DNA of 64,000 nt from contig JACWDY010000001.1 of NCBI GenBank assembly GCA_014653835.1, positions 62,001 through 126,000 on the forward strand, read 5' to 3'. The notes under the pieces were generated by a model. It searched no databases and had not been told where the DNA came from. It was given only the letters and a program-made list of their open reading frames with translations. Below, piece by piece: positions 26,048 through 34,427 of this stretch. Both the position numbers and the translations under genes were made by a program. The first letter of the stretch is position 1. The number at the start of each line of letters is the position of its first letter. This DNA comes from Pelagibacterales bacterium SAG-MED28. GTDB lineage: Bacteria; Pseudomonadota; Alphaproteobacteria; Pelagibacterales; Pelagibacteraceae.

Positions 26048-27175
26048 ATGTCAACTAAGTCTAAAAGTATAAATACAAAAACTGATTCTAATCATGACGA
26101 AAGACTTAAAAAAGTTTCAAAGTTAAAATTATTATTAAACAGACCCGAACTAGGTGCTCTTGGAGGAGCAATTTTAGTCTTTATTTTTTTTGGGATTGTT
26201 GCTGGTGATACTGGAATGTTTAGTGCTTATGGTATGCTAAATTTTTTAGATGTTTCAGCTAATCTTGGTATTATAGCAATTGCTGCCGCGATGTTAATGA
26301 TCGGCGGAGAATTTGACTTGTCAATTGGATCCATGATTGGTTTTGCAGGAATATGTATTGCAATACCGGCAATTTATTGGGGTTGGCCATTATGGATGAG
26401 TATAGTATTTGCATTTTCAATGGCAGTATTAGTTGGTTACTTTAACGGGATACTTGTTGTTAAAACTGGCCTTCCATCTTTTATTGTGACACTTGCGATG
26501 CTTTTTATCTTAAGAGGTGCAACTTTAGCATTAACAAGGTTAATTACAGGGCGAACTCAAGTGCCCGGCTTAAGGGTTTTGATAGAGAATGATCCGGTAG
26601 CATGGATCTTTGCTACTGATACCTTTAAATGGTTGTTTACATGGCTAGGTTCAATGAAACTAATTGCATTAAGAACTGATGGAACTCCATTAGCAACCGG
26701 TATACCACCGTCAGTTATTTGGTTTATTTTTTTAGCTATAGTCACAACATGGATATTAATGAAAACTAGATATGGCAATTGGATTTTTGCATCTGGTGGA
26801 GATAAAATTGGGGCAAATAATGTAGGTGTTCCAGTTGGAAGAGTTAAAATTAGTTTATTTATAGGAACTGCCGTTGCAGCTACAATTTTTGCAACAATTC
26901 AAGTTTTAGATGCAGGATCTGCTGACACCATGAGAGGGACTCTTAAAGAACTAGAAGCGATTGCAGCTGCTGTAGTAGGTGGATGTCTATTAACAGGAGG
27001 CTATGGATCAGCTATAGGAGCAGCCTTTGGAGCTATTATTTTTGGGACTGTATCAATGGGAATTTTTTATACGGATGTAGATACTGATTGGTTTAAAGTA
27101 TTCTTAGGAGCAATGATGCTGATAGCAGTAATTTTTAATAATTATATAAGACGAAAGGTTACCGAAAGCAAATAA
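26048..27175 (+). CDS. Sugar/inositol ABC transporter permease
   Basis: Inner-membrane permease of the RbsC/BPD_transp_2 family, 375 residues. A hydrophilic N-terminal tail of about 40 residues precedes roughly ten membrane segments. Typical motifs are [32 protein letters not shown] and [26 protein letters not shown]. It overlaps the ATPase gene by one base. Genes for this permease class next to IolE/IolG genes usually serve inositol. Confidence 0.92.
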   Translation: MSTKSKSINTKTDSNHDERLKKVSKLKLLLNRPELGALGGAILVFIFFGIVAGDTGMFSAYGMLNFLDVSANLGIIAIAAAMLMIGGEFDLSIGSMIGFAGICIAIPAIYWGWPLWMSIVFAFSMAVLVGYFNGILVVKTGLPSFIVTLAMLFILRGATLALTRLITGRTQVPGLRVLIENDPVAWIFATDTFKWLFTWLGSMKLIALRTDGTPLATGIPPSVIWFIFLAIVTTWILMKTRYGNWIFASGGDKIGANNVGVPVGRVKISLFIGTAVAATIFATIQVLDAGSADTMRGTLKELEAIAAAVVGGCLLTGGYGSAIGAAFGAIIFGTVSMGIFYTDVDTDWFKVFLGAMMLIAVIFNNYIRRKVTESK

Positions 27176-27969
27176 TGCCTGATTATCTAGTCCAATTTAA
27201 CAATATAAGTAAATTTTTTGGCAAAGTAATAGCTTTGAAAGACGTCACAATGAAATTACGAAAGGGCGAGATAATGTGCTTATTAGGTGATAACGGTGCA
27301 GGTAAGTCAACTCTTATTAAAACATTGGCAGGTGTTCACAAACCAGATGAAGGTGAAATCATAGTAGATGGGCAAAAAATAACTTTCGATAGTCCTAAAG
27401 ATGCTTTAGATATTGGCATAGCAACAGTTTATCAAGATTTAGCTTTGGTTTCACTTATGAGCGTCACTAGAAACTTTTTTATGGGAAGAGAGCCTATGAA
27501 AGGTCCGCCTTTTTTTAAAACTTTCGACATCGAAAAAGCAAACAAAATTGCAGCTGAAAGAATGGGTCAAATAGGTATAGATGTTAGAGATCCATCACAG
27601 GCTGTTGGGACGATGTCTGGTGGTGAAAGACAGTGTTTGGCTATTAGTAGAGCAATTTATTTTGGTGCAAAGGTTTTAATTTTAGATGAACCAACTTCAG
27701 CTTTAGGAGTTCACCAGGCTTCGGTTGTGTTGAAATATATTGTAAAAGCAGCATCTCAAGGTTTGGCAGTGATTTTGATTACTCATAATGTTCATCATGC
27801 ATATCCTGTTGGAAATAGTTTCACAGTTCTAAATAGAGGAAAAAGTTTAGGTACATATGAGAAAAAAGATATTACTAGAGAAAAACTTTTAAGTATGATG
27901 GCTGGTGGTGAAGAGTTAGACAAGTTAGAAGTAGAATTGAAAGAGATGAATAGGCTCTCTGCTCAATAA
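27175..27969 (+). CDS. Sugar/inositol ABC transporter ATP-binding protein
   Basis: Single-domain ATPase of 264 residues, unlike the tandem ~500-residue RbsA type; it resembles FrcA-type subunits. Walker A is GDNGAGKST, the signature MSGGERQ, Walker B VLILDEP followed by TSALG, and the switch His lies in [13 protein letters not shown]. It overlaps the permease gene and the ROK gene by one base each, so the three are co-translated. Confidence 0.93.
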   Translation: MPDYLVQFNNISKFFGKVIALKDVTMKLRKGEIMCLLGDNGAGKSTLIKTLAGVHKPDEGEIIVDGQKITFDSPKDALDIGIATVYQDLALVSLMSVTRNFFMGREPMKGPPFFKTFDIEKANKIAAERMGQIGIDVRDPSQAVGTMSGGERQCLAISRAIYFGAKVLILDEPTSALGVHQASVVLKYIVKAASQGLAVILITHNVHHAYPVGNSFTVLNRGKSLGTYEKKDITREKLLSMMAGGEELDKLEVELKEMNRLSAQ

Positions 27970-28868
27970 TGCAAATAGGCATAGACTTAGGCGCTACTAA
28001 AATTGAGTACGTTTTAATAGACAACGATAGTAAAGAATTAATAAGAAATAGGGTACGAACTCCCAATACTTACAATTTAACAATCTCAGAAATAATTTCA
28101 ATTGTCAAAAATTTAGAGGATAAAAATAAAGGTTTAAATATTGGCATATGTCATCCCGGAGCTACTGATAAAACCACGGGACTTATTAAAAATGCACATA
28201 ATTCGCAGTGGTTAAATGGAAAAAATATTGTTAAAGATTTGAAAACAAAAATTAATAATAACATCTTTTCTGAAAATGATGCAAATTGTTTTTGCTTATC
28301 AGAAGCTTACGATGGATCTGCAAGCCATTATGAAAGTGTTTTTGGTATCATACTGGGAACAGGATGCGGTGGGGGATTTGTAGTTAATAAAAAAATTATT
28401 TCTGGTTCGAACGGTTTAGGTGGAGAGTGGAGTCTGAACCAAATGCCTGAAACAAATATTCCAAATTTGAAAAATGAAAGAAAATTAACTTTTTCGAGTA
28501 GAATTGAGGGCTTTTTATCTGGTAAATCTATTGAAAATAACTTTTTTTTAAGTTTTAAAAAAAGACTCACAACTAAAGAAATATTTTTAAACTATAGAAA
28601 CAAAGATAAAAATGCCAAAAGCTTTATAAATGATTATAAGGAAAAACTTGCTAGATCTTTGATAATTATAATTACAACAATAGATCCTGATGCAATAGTA
28701 TTTGGTGGTGGAATATCTAATGAAATTGATTTCCTTGATGAATTAAAATCAATAACATCTAAATTAATAAATGAACCTAATTTAAAAACAGTATTCCTTA
28801 AACCTTTGTATGGAGATGCTAGTGGTGTAAGAGGTGCAGCTTTATTAGGAAGAGAAAATTTTATCTAA
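27969..28868 (+). CDS. ROK family sugar kinase lacking the zinc motif
   Basis: The 299-residue protein has the ROK/hexokinase ATP fold: IGIDLGATKIEYVLID, the catalytic Asp in SENDANCF, and ILGTGCGGGFVVNKK. The LGGEW motif follows, but the next residues are SLNQ instead of GH. The CxCGxxGC zinc loop of standard ROK kinases is replaced by a cysteine-free segment ending EGFLSGKSI. It is coupled to the ABC transporter, so it may phosphorylate the imported compound or a breakdown product. Its substrate cannot be read. Confidence 0.82.
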   Translation: MQIGIDLGATKIEYVLIDNDSKELIRNRVRTPNTYNLTISEIISIVKNLEDKNKGLNIGICHPGATDKTTGLIKNAHNSQWLNGKNIVKDLKTKINNNIFSENDANCFCLSEAYDGSASHYESVFGIILGTGCGGGFVVNKKIISGSNGLGGEWSLNQMPETNIPNLKNERKLTFSSRIEGFLSGKSIENNFFLSFKKRLTTKEIFLNYRNKDKNAKSFINDYKEKLARSLIIIITTIDPDAIVFGGGISNEIDFLDELKSITSKLINEPNLKTVFLKPLYGDASGVRGAALLGRENFI

Positions 28869-30018
28869 TTATACTTTTGATTTCTTGTTTTGTGAATATT
28901 GTTGGACGTTTACATAAATAACTAATTTTTTGTTTTTTTCTTTTTCTTGCTGATTTATGTATTGAGTCAATTATACTTAAGACATGCAAAGATAAATCCC
29001 CATTACATTTATGTATTTTTTTGGTTTGAATTGCTTTTATCATTTCAGATAAGCCAACACCTCTATAATTAGCATTAGTAGGAGACTCATTAGCTCTAGA
29101 ACTTTGTGATTTGATATTTATTTTACCTAGAGTCATTTTATTGGTCTTAAAATTTTTCCAAGTACTACCTAATTTCTTACTTATTAGGACTGATCCACCA
29201 AACATATTAGGATCAGGAACTATCATAGAGCCTCTATCGCCATACAATTCTATGTGATTTCTGAGATGTGAGATTACATCAAAAGATAGTGTTAATCTAA
29301 TCACGGTACCATTTAAGAATTTTATTGTAGAGAAATAGGTTGTAGGACACTTCACCTTAAATTTTTTTCCTTTTTTTGGTCCTATGCCTATGATTCTTGT
29401 TTCTCTACCTTTTTCAGATTGACTTAATACTTCTTTTGCAGGACCTAGAAGATTGACTAAGGCTGTTAAATAATATGGACCCATGTCAACTACAGGACCT
29501 CCACCTTTTTTTGCAAACCAAGATTCTGGATTTGGGTGATATGATTGAATTCCAGGATAGGCAAATATAGCATTACCAAATATTACTTTACCAATTACTT
29601 TTTTATCTAAAAGGTCTCTAGATTTTTGAGATCCACCACCTAAAAATGTATCAGGTGCATTTCCAACATATAATTTCTTTTTTTTAGCCAGTTTAATTAA
29701 TTTTTTTCCATCTTGAAAATTTATTGCCAATGGTTTCTCTGAATAAACATGTTTCCCGTTTAATAATGCTTGTTTTGCTACTTCGTAGTGCGCTGCCGGA
29801 ATAGTTAAATTAAGTATTATCTTTATATCTGTGTCATGCAGTAATTCTTTAATAGTAACAGCTTTTATTTTATTAATTTTAGCACATTTATAAGCAGCAT
29901 TTTGATTTATATCTGCACATTTAGTTATTTTGAAATTATTGAAATATTTATGAGCTCTAAAGTAAGTTTCGGCTATGTGGCCACAGCCGATGAGCCCGAC
30001 GTTAAAAACTTTAGCCAT
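28861..30018 (-). CDS. Gfo/Idh/MocA family oxidoreductase
   Basis: This 385-residue NAD(P)-dependent dehydrogenase has VGLIGCGHIAETYFRAH at the N-terminus and SEKPLAIN with the catalytic Lys. It also has GGGPVVDMGPYYLTALVNLLGP, the conserved glycine-rich loop followed by an Asp. It may oxidise an inositol isomer or inosose. It lies five bases downstream of iolD on the same strand and converges on the ROK gene with an 8-base overlap. It is about 30% longer than simple inositol dehydrogenases in its C-terminal half. The exact substrate is unknown. Confidence 0.85.
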   Translation of the reverse strand: MAKVFNVGLIGCGHIAETYFRAHKYFNNFKITKCADINQNAAYKCAKINKIKAVTIKELLHDTDIKIILNLTIPAAHYEVAKQALLNGKHVYSEKPLAINFQDGKKLIKLAKKKKLYVGNAPDTFLGGGSQKSRDLLDKKVIGKVIFGNAIFAYPGIQSYHPNPESWFAKKGGGPVVDMGPYYLTALVNLLGPAKEVLSQSEKGRETRIIGIGPKKGKKFKVKCPTTYFSTIKFLNGTVIRLTLSFDVISHLRNHIELYGDRGSMIVPDPNMFGGSVLISKKLGSTWKNFKTNKMTLGKINIKSQSSRANESPTNANYRGVGLSEMIKAIQTKKIHKCNGDLSLHVLSIIDSIHKSARKRKKQKISYLCKRPTIFTKQEIKSIIR

Positions 30019-30023
30019 TAAAT

Positions 30024-31868
30024 TTAAACACCTTTTCTTTGTTTCTTTTTACCCTCAAGATGTTCTTTAAGTGATTTCTTATTTGCTTCAGTAGAAGGTA
30101 TTCCTAGGGTTGGACTTTCCCAATATGCAGATCCCTCTAACCACTGATATCCATCAGTTTGTATTGAGATAACGTAAGTTTTTTTCGATTTTTTTGCTCT
30201 TTTAAAAGCTTCTTCTAATTCAGCAATTGAATTTACTTTCTCTCCATCTGCACCCATACTTTTAGCATGATTTGCAAAATCTACAGGAACTAAATTAGGT
30301 GTTTTTGAACTTTTTAAAAGACAATTAAATTCTTTACCGCCTTTGAATAATTGTAATCTATTTATAACTGCGTGTCCGCCATTATCACATACAATGATAA
30401 TTAATTTATTATTTGTTATTACAGAACTGTAAATATCAGAATTAAATAAAAGATATGACCCGTCTCCTACAAAAGATACTACCTCTTTATCTGGGTTTGC
30501 CATTTTAATACCAAGAGCACCTGAAATTTCATAGCTCATACAACTAAAACCCCATTCGGTTTCATGAGTATTGAGCTCTCTTGGTTTCCACACTTGAATA
30601 ACTTCTCCAACTAAACCTCCCGCAGCTGTTACGGCTATATCTGATGGATCTGAATTTCTATAACAAGCACCAATAACATGGGCATAACTAGGAAGTTTTT
30701 GATTTGTTGGACCGCTTTCTTTATCGACGTAAGACTCCCAATTTTTTAATTCAATTCTTGATTTTTTATACCAATTATCATCTGCTTTCCAATTACCTAA
30801 GGCTTGAGAAAGTTCCATTAATGAAACTTTGGCATCACCAACTATAGCTTGAGCCATATGTTTGTTTGCATCAAATCTCGCAGCATTTATAGATACTAAT
30901 TTGAAATCAGGATTTTCAAAATTAGTCCACGATCCAGTAGTAAAATCAGCTAATTTAGTTCCTATTGCAATAGCTATATCTGTTTCTTTGCTTAAATTGT
31001 TTGCAGCACGACCCCCTAAACCACCAATAGCACCTAGATAATGAGAATGATCTTTTCTCATTGTTGAATAGCCCATTACTGTTTGAGTTACGGGAATATT
31101 ATGTCTAGTTGCAAAAGAACTTAATTCATCTGTTGCATCTGAATAGAAAACTCCGCCACCTGAAATAATTAAAGGTTTTTTTGATTTTTTAATAAGTTCA
31201 GCGGCTTCTTTGATTTGATAATCATCAGGTTTTGGTCTTCTAATTACATGAACTCTTTCTTTAAAAAAATCTTCTGGATAATCAAATACTTCACCTTGAA
31301 CGTCTTGACTTAAAGAAATACAAGCTGGACCACAATCTGCTGGATCTAACATTACTTGAATTGCTTGCTGTATACTTGAAATTATTTGTTCTGGTCTAGT
31401 AATTCTATCAAAATATCTTACAACAGGCTTAAATCCATCATTCGCTGTTATGCCTGGGTTATTAAAATTTTCCACTTGTTGAAGTACAGGATCGGGCATT
31501 CTATTGGCAAAAGTATCTCCAGGTAAAAATAAAATTGGAATTCTATTGCTCATTGCCACGGCTGCAGCTGTAATCATATTTGTTGAACCGGGGCCGACTG
31601 AAGATGTTGCAATAAAAATTTGTTTTCTTCTTTTTGCTCTTGAATAGGCGATACCCGTTAATCCCATATTTTGTTCATGATGGCCTCGCCAAGTAGGTAA
31701 ATCTTTTTGATTTTCCTGAAGTGCTTGACCTAAACAAGCTACATTACCATGACCAAAAATTCCAAACACACCAGGAAATAATGGTACTTTTTTTCCATCT
31801 ATAAGAGTTTTTTGGGCTATTAGATACTTAATTAATGCATGAGCACAAGTGAGTTGAATATTTTTCAT
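30024..31868 (-). CDS. iolD: 3D-(3,5/4)-trihydroxycyclohexane-1,2-dione hydrolase
   Basis: Thiamine diphosphate enzyme that opens the inositol-derived ring to 5-deoxy-glucuronate. The 614-residue protein has the IolD start MKNIQLTCAHALIKYL, FGIFGHGNVACLGQAL and the catalytic Glu E65 in WRGHHEQNMG. It also has SSVGPGSTNMITAA and the C-terminal TPP/Mg motif from GDGSYLLFNSDIY to CDNGG. With iolE and iolG it fixes the cluster as inositol catabolism. The next enzyme (IolB) is not in the window. Confidence 0.94.
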   Translation of the reverse strand: MKNIQLTCAHALIKYLIAQKTLIDGKKVPLFPGVFGIFGHGNVACLGQALQENQKDLPTWRGHHEQNMGLTGIAYSRAKRRKQIFIATSSVGPGSTNMITAAAVAMSNRIPILFLPGDTFANRMPDPVLQQVENFNNPGITANDGFKPVVRYFDRITRPEQIISSIQQAIQVMLDPADCGPACISLSQDVQGEVFDYPEDFFKERVHVIRRPKPDDYQIKEAAELIKKSKKPLIISGGGVFYSDATDELSSFATRHNIPVTQTVMGYSTMRKDHSHYLGAIGGLGGRAANNLSKETDIAIAIGTKLADFTTGSWTNFENPDFKLVSINAARFDANKHMAQAIVGDAKVSLMELSQALGNWKADDNWYKKSRIELKNWESYVDKESGPTNQKLPSYAHVIGACYRNSDPSDIAVTAAGGLVGEVIQVWKPRELNTHETEWGFSCMSYEISGALGIKMANPDKEVVSFVGDGSYLLFNSDIYSSVITNNKLIIIVCDNGGHAVINRLQLFKGGKEFNCLLKSSKTPNLVPVDFANHAKSMGADGEKVNSIAELEEAFKRAKKSKKTYVISIQTDGYQWLEGSAYWESPTLGIPSTEANKKSLKEHLEGKKKQRKGV

Positions 31869-31885
31869 AAATTCAATATAAACTA

Positions 31886-31895
31886 GTTAATTAAC
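31886..31895. promoter_or_regulatory. Perfect 10-bp palindrome in the iolD/aldehyde dehydrogenase divergent region
   Basis: GTTAATTAAC sits near the centre of the 49-base gap between divergent iolD and the aldehyde dehydrogenase gene, a good place for an operator. It is short and made mostly of A/T, so chance is a real possibility. No regulator gene (RpiR, LacI or IolR type) is present in the window. Confidence 0.25.
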
Positions 31896-31917
31896 ATTCT
31901 TATTTCAACAATAATAT

Positions 31918-33363
31918 ATGTACGAAAAGTTTGGACAATTCATTGATGGCAAATGGCAACAATCTGCTAGTGGCGAAACTTATGATGTAATTAATCCTGC
32001 AACTGAAGAAATAATCGGTAAAGCTTCTAAAGCAAATAGTGAGGATGTACAAAAAGCTCTCAAATCTGCTGAGAAAGGACTAGAAGTTTGGAAAAATACT
32101 TCACCATGGGAAAGATCAAAAGTTATTAGAAAGATTTCAGAATTACTAAGAGAAAGAGTTGATGTACTGGCTAAATGGTTAACACTTGAGGTTGGAAAAC
32201 CAATAACAGAGGGACCAGGTGAAGTGGGGGGCGCTGCAGATATTTTCGAATGGAATTCTGAAGAGACAAAAAGAATTTTTGGTGAAATTAATCAAAGTCG
32301 TTTTCCAAATACAAGAATACATGTTGTTTACCAACCAGTTGGAGTGGTAGCTGCTTTGGTACCATGGAATTTTCCTGTTATTTTAGCATCAAGAAAAATT
32401 TCAACAGCATTAGCAGCTGGCTGTTCAGTAATAGTAAAGCCTGACGTAATAACACCAGGAAGCGTGATGGAAATCGTCGACATTTGCCGAGAAGCGGGTG
32501 TTCCGCCCGGTGTAGTGAATTTATTATCAGGAGATCCAGCTGGTATTTCAGCGGAACTTATTAAATCAGATATAGTGAAAAAAATTTCAATTACTGGATC
32601 AACTAGAGTAGGTAAATTAATTTTAAAACAAGCTGCAGATAAAGTTCAAAGAGTTACTATGGAATTAAGTGGTCATTCACCATTTATAGTATTTGATGAT
32701 GTTGATTTAAACAAAGTAACAGATATGGCTATTACGGCCAAATTTAGAAACAATGGCCAAGTCTGTATATCACCAAATAGATTTTATATTCATGAGAAGA
32801 AAAAAGATGAATTTGCAAACCTGATGGTAAAAAAAACTAAGAAATTGAAAATTGGCAATGGGATGGACAAAGATACTTTATTAGGTCCCTTATGCACTAA
32901 ACAGAGATTAGAGGGAGTAGAAAAATTAGTTGAGACCACAAAAAAAGAAGGTGGTAAAGTTTTATTAGGTGGTAAAAGGTCTGCGAAATTTAATAAAGGT
33001 TACTATTATGAACCAACAATTTTTGATGATGTTAAAGATAATTTCACAGTAATGAAAGAGGAGCCGTTTGGTCCAATAGTACCTATTCTTACATTTAAAG
33101 ATTTTGATGAAGTTATGAAAAGGGCAAATGAAAATGATCTAGGCCTTTGTAGTTATATTTATACAACAGATTTAAAAAAAGCCAATAAAGCCTCTGAAAT
33201 AATTGAGTCGGGATGTGTGGCTGTTAATACTCCGGTAGTAGCTGTAGCAGAAGCCCCGTTCGGTGGTATCAAACAAACTGGATATGGTAGAGAAGGAGGA
33301 TCCATGGCAATTAAAGATTACTTAAATATTAAATACACACATTTTGGTATTTCATACGAATGA
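31918..33363 (+). CDS. NAD(P)-dependent aldehyde dehydrogenase (succinate-semialdehyde type)
   Basis: The 481-residue protein has the aldehyde dehydrogenase core: VPWNFPV, VKPDVITPG, SITGSTRVGKLI, catalytic Glu in MELSGHSP, and catalytic C283 in NNGQVCIS. The overall pattern resembles succinate-semialdehyde or glycolaldehyde dehydrogenases rather than the CoA-acylating methylmalonate-semialdehyde dehydrogenase (IolA) expected for inositol. It overlaps the aldolase gene by 4 bases, so an aldolase product is the likely substrate. Confidence 0.88.
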   Translation: MYEKFGQFIDGKWQQSASGETYDVINPATEEIIGKASKANSEDVQKALKSAEKGLEVWKNTSPWERSKVIRKISELLRERVDVLAKWLTLEVGKPITEGPGEVGGAADIFEWNSEETKRIFGEINQSRFPNTRIHVVYQPVGVVAALVPWNFPVILASRKISTALAAGCSVIVKPDVITPGSVMEIVDICREAGVPPGVVNLLSGDPAGISAELIKSDIVKKISITGSTRVGKLILKQAADKVQRVTMELSGHSPFIVFDDVDLNKVTDMAITAKFRNNGQVCISPNRFYIHEKKKDEFANLMVKKTKKLKIGNGMDKDTLLGPLCTKQRLEGVEKLVETTKKEGGKVLLGGKRSAKFNKGYYYEPTIFDDVKDNFTVMKEEPFGPIVPILTFKDFDEVMKRANENDLGLCSYIYTTDLKKANKASEIIESGCVAVNTPVVAVAEAPFGGIKQTGYGREGGSMAIKDYLNIKYTHFGISYE

Positions 33364-34151
33364 GAAAAAATAAATTAAAAGAAATTTTTAAAAATGGTAA
33401 ATCTGCAATCAACGGATGGCTACAAATACCAAATTCATTTACAGCAGAATTAATGGCCAACCAAAGCTGGGACTCGTTAACTTTAGATATGCAACATGGA
33501 GTAATCGACTACCCTAATGCGGTAGGAATGCTACAGTCTATCTCAACGACAAACGTGGTTCCGCTAGCAAGAGTAAATTGGAATGAACCTGGTCAAATAA
33601 TGAAAATTTTAGATGCCGGTGCTTATGGTATTATTTGTCCTATGGTTAGCAACAGGCAAGAAGCTGATAATTTTGTGAAGGCTTGTATGTATCCACCAAA
33701 AGGATTCAGAAGTTATGGACCAATAAGAGGTTTGGTCTATGGAGGGCCAGATTATGCTGACAAAGCAAACGATGAAATTTTGAAATTTGCAATGATTGAA
33801 ACAAAAGAGTCCCTAAATAACTTAGACGAAATTATGCAGACACCAGGTTTAGATGGAATTTACATTGGTCCTGCAGATTTGAGTTTAGCATTAGGTGAAA
33901 AACCAAGCTTTGACAAACCTGAAGGCGATCCGGTTTACAAAATCATCTTGAAAATATTAGATCATGCGAAAAAAAATAAAATTATAGCTGGGATTCAAAA
34001 CGGACAACCGGAATATGCAGAAAAAATGATTAAATTAGGTTTTCAATTAGTTACAATAGGCTCCGATCAAAGATATATGACTGCTGCTTCAAAAGCTGCA
34101 TTAAGTAAACTCAAAAAAGACGTAGAGTCTGACTCAGTAAAAGGATATTAA
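33360..34151 (+). CDS. HpcH/HpaI family class II aldolase
   Basis: TIM-barrel metal-dependent aldolase of 263 residues. It has LTLDMQHGVIDY with the catalytic H46, R71, metal ligands E147 (AMIETKES) and D173 (YIGPADLSLALG). Family members cleave 2-keto-3-deoxy acids to pyruvate and an aldehyde. It is coupled to the aldehyde dehydrogenase gene, which suggests consecutive steps. It may replace the usual class II fructose-bisphosphate-like aldolase IolJ, but this is inference. Confidence 0.85.
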   Translation: MRKNKLKEIFKNGKSAINGWLQIPNSFTAELMANQSWDSLTLDMQHGVIDYPNAVGMLQSISTTNVVPLARVNWNEPGQIMKILDAGAYGIICPMVSNRQEADNFVKACMYPPKGFRSYGPIRGLVYGGPDYADKANDEILKFAMIETKESLNNLDEIMQTPGLDGIYIGPADLSLALGEKPSFDKPEGDPVYKIILKILDHAKKNKIIAGIQNGQPEYAEKMIKLGFQLVTIGSDQRYMTAASKAALSKLKKDVESDSVKGY

Positions 34152-34163
34152 ATTAATATTTCA

Positions 34164-34427
34164 ATGGGTTATTGCGTCTACATGCTCAAGTCATTGGGTA
34201 AAAAAAAAGTAACTTATGTTGGTTATACAAATAACTTAAAAGAGCGGATTAAAAGACATAATTCAGGCAAGGGGGCTAAGTTCACTAGAGGCAGAAAATG
34301 GACATTAATTTACAAAGAAAATTTCAAATCTAAAAAAGAAGCAATTTCTCGAGAATATTATATAAAGAAAAATAGAGTTTTAAGAAATAGATTAAAAAAT
34401 GAAAATTTCCATTCTTCTACCATATAA
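34164..34427 (+). CDS. GIY-YIG nuclease domain protein (UPF0213/YhbQ type)
   Basis: The 87-residue protein has the GIY-YIG core: CVYMLKSL, TYVGYTNNLKERIKRHNSGKGAKFTRGRKW and LIYKENFKSKKEAISREYYIK with the catalytic Glu. These single-domain proteins are common in bacteria; their cell role is unclear. It lies 12 bases after the aldolase gene, and its 3' end overlaps the glycosyltransferase start by 29 bases. Confidence 0.88.
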   Translation: MGYCVYMLKSLGKKKVTYVGYTNNLKERIKRHNSGKGAKFTRGRKWTLIYKENFKSKKEAISREYYIKKNRVLRNRLKNENFHSSTI

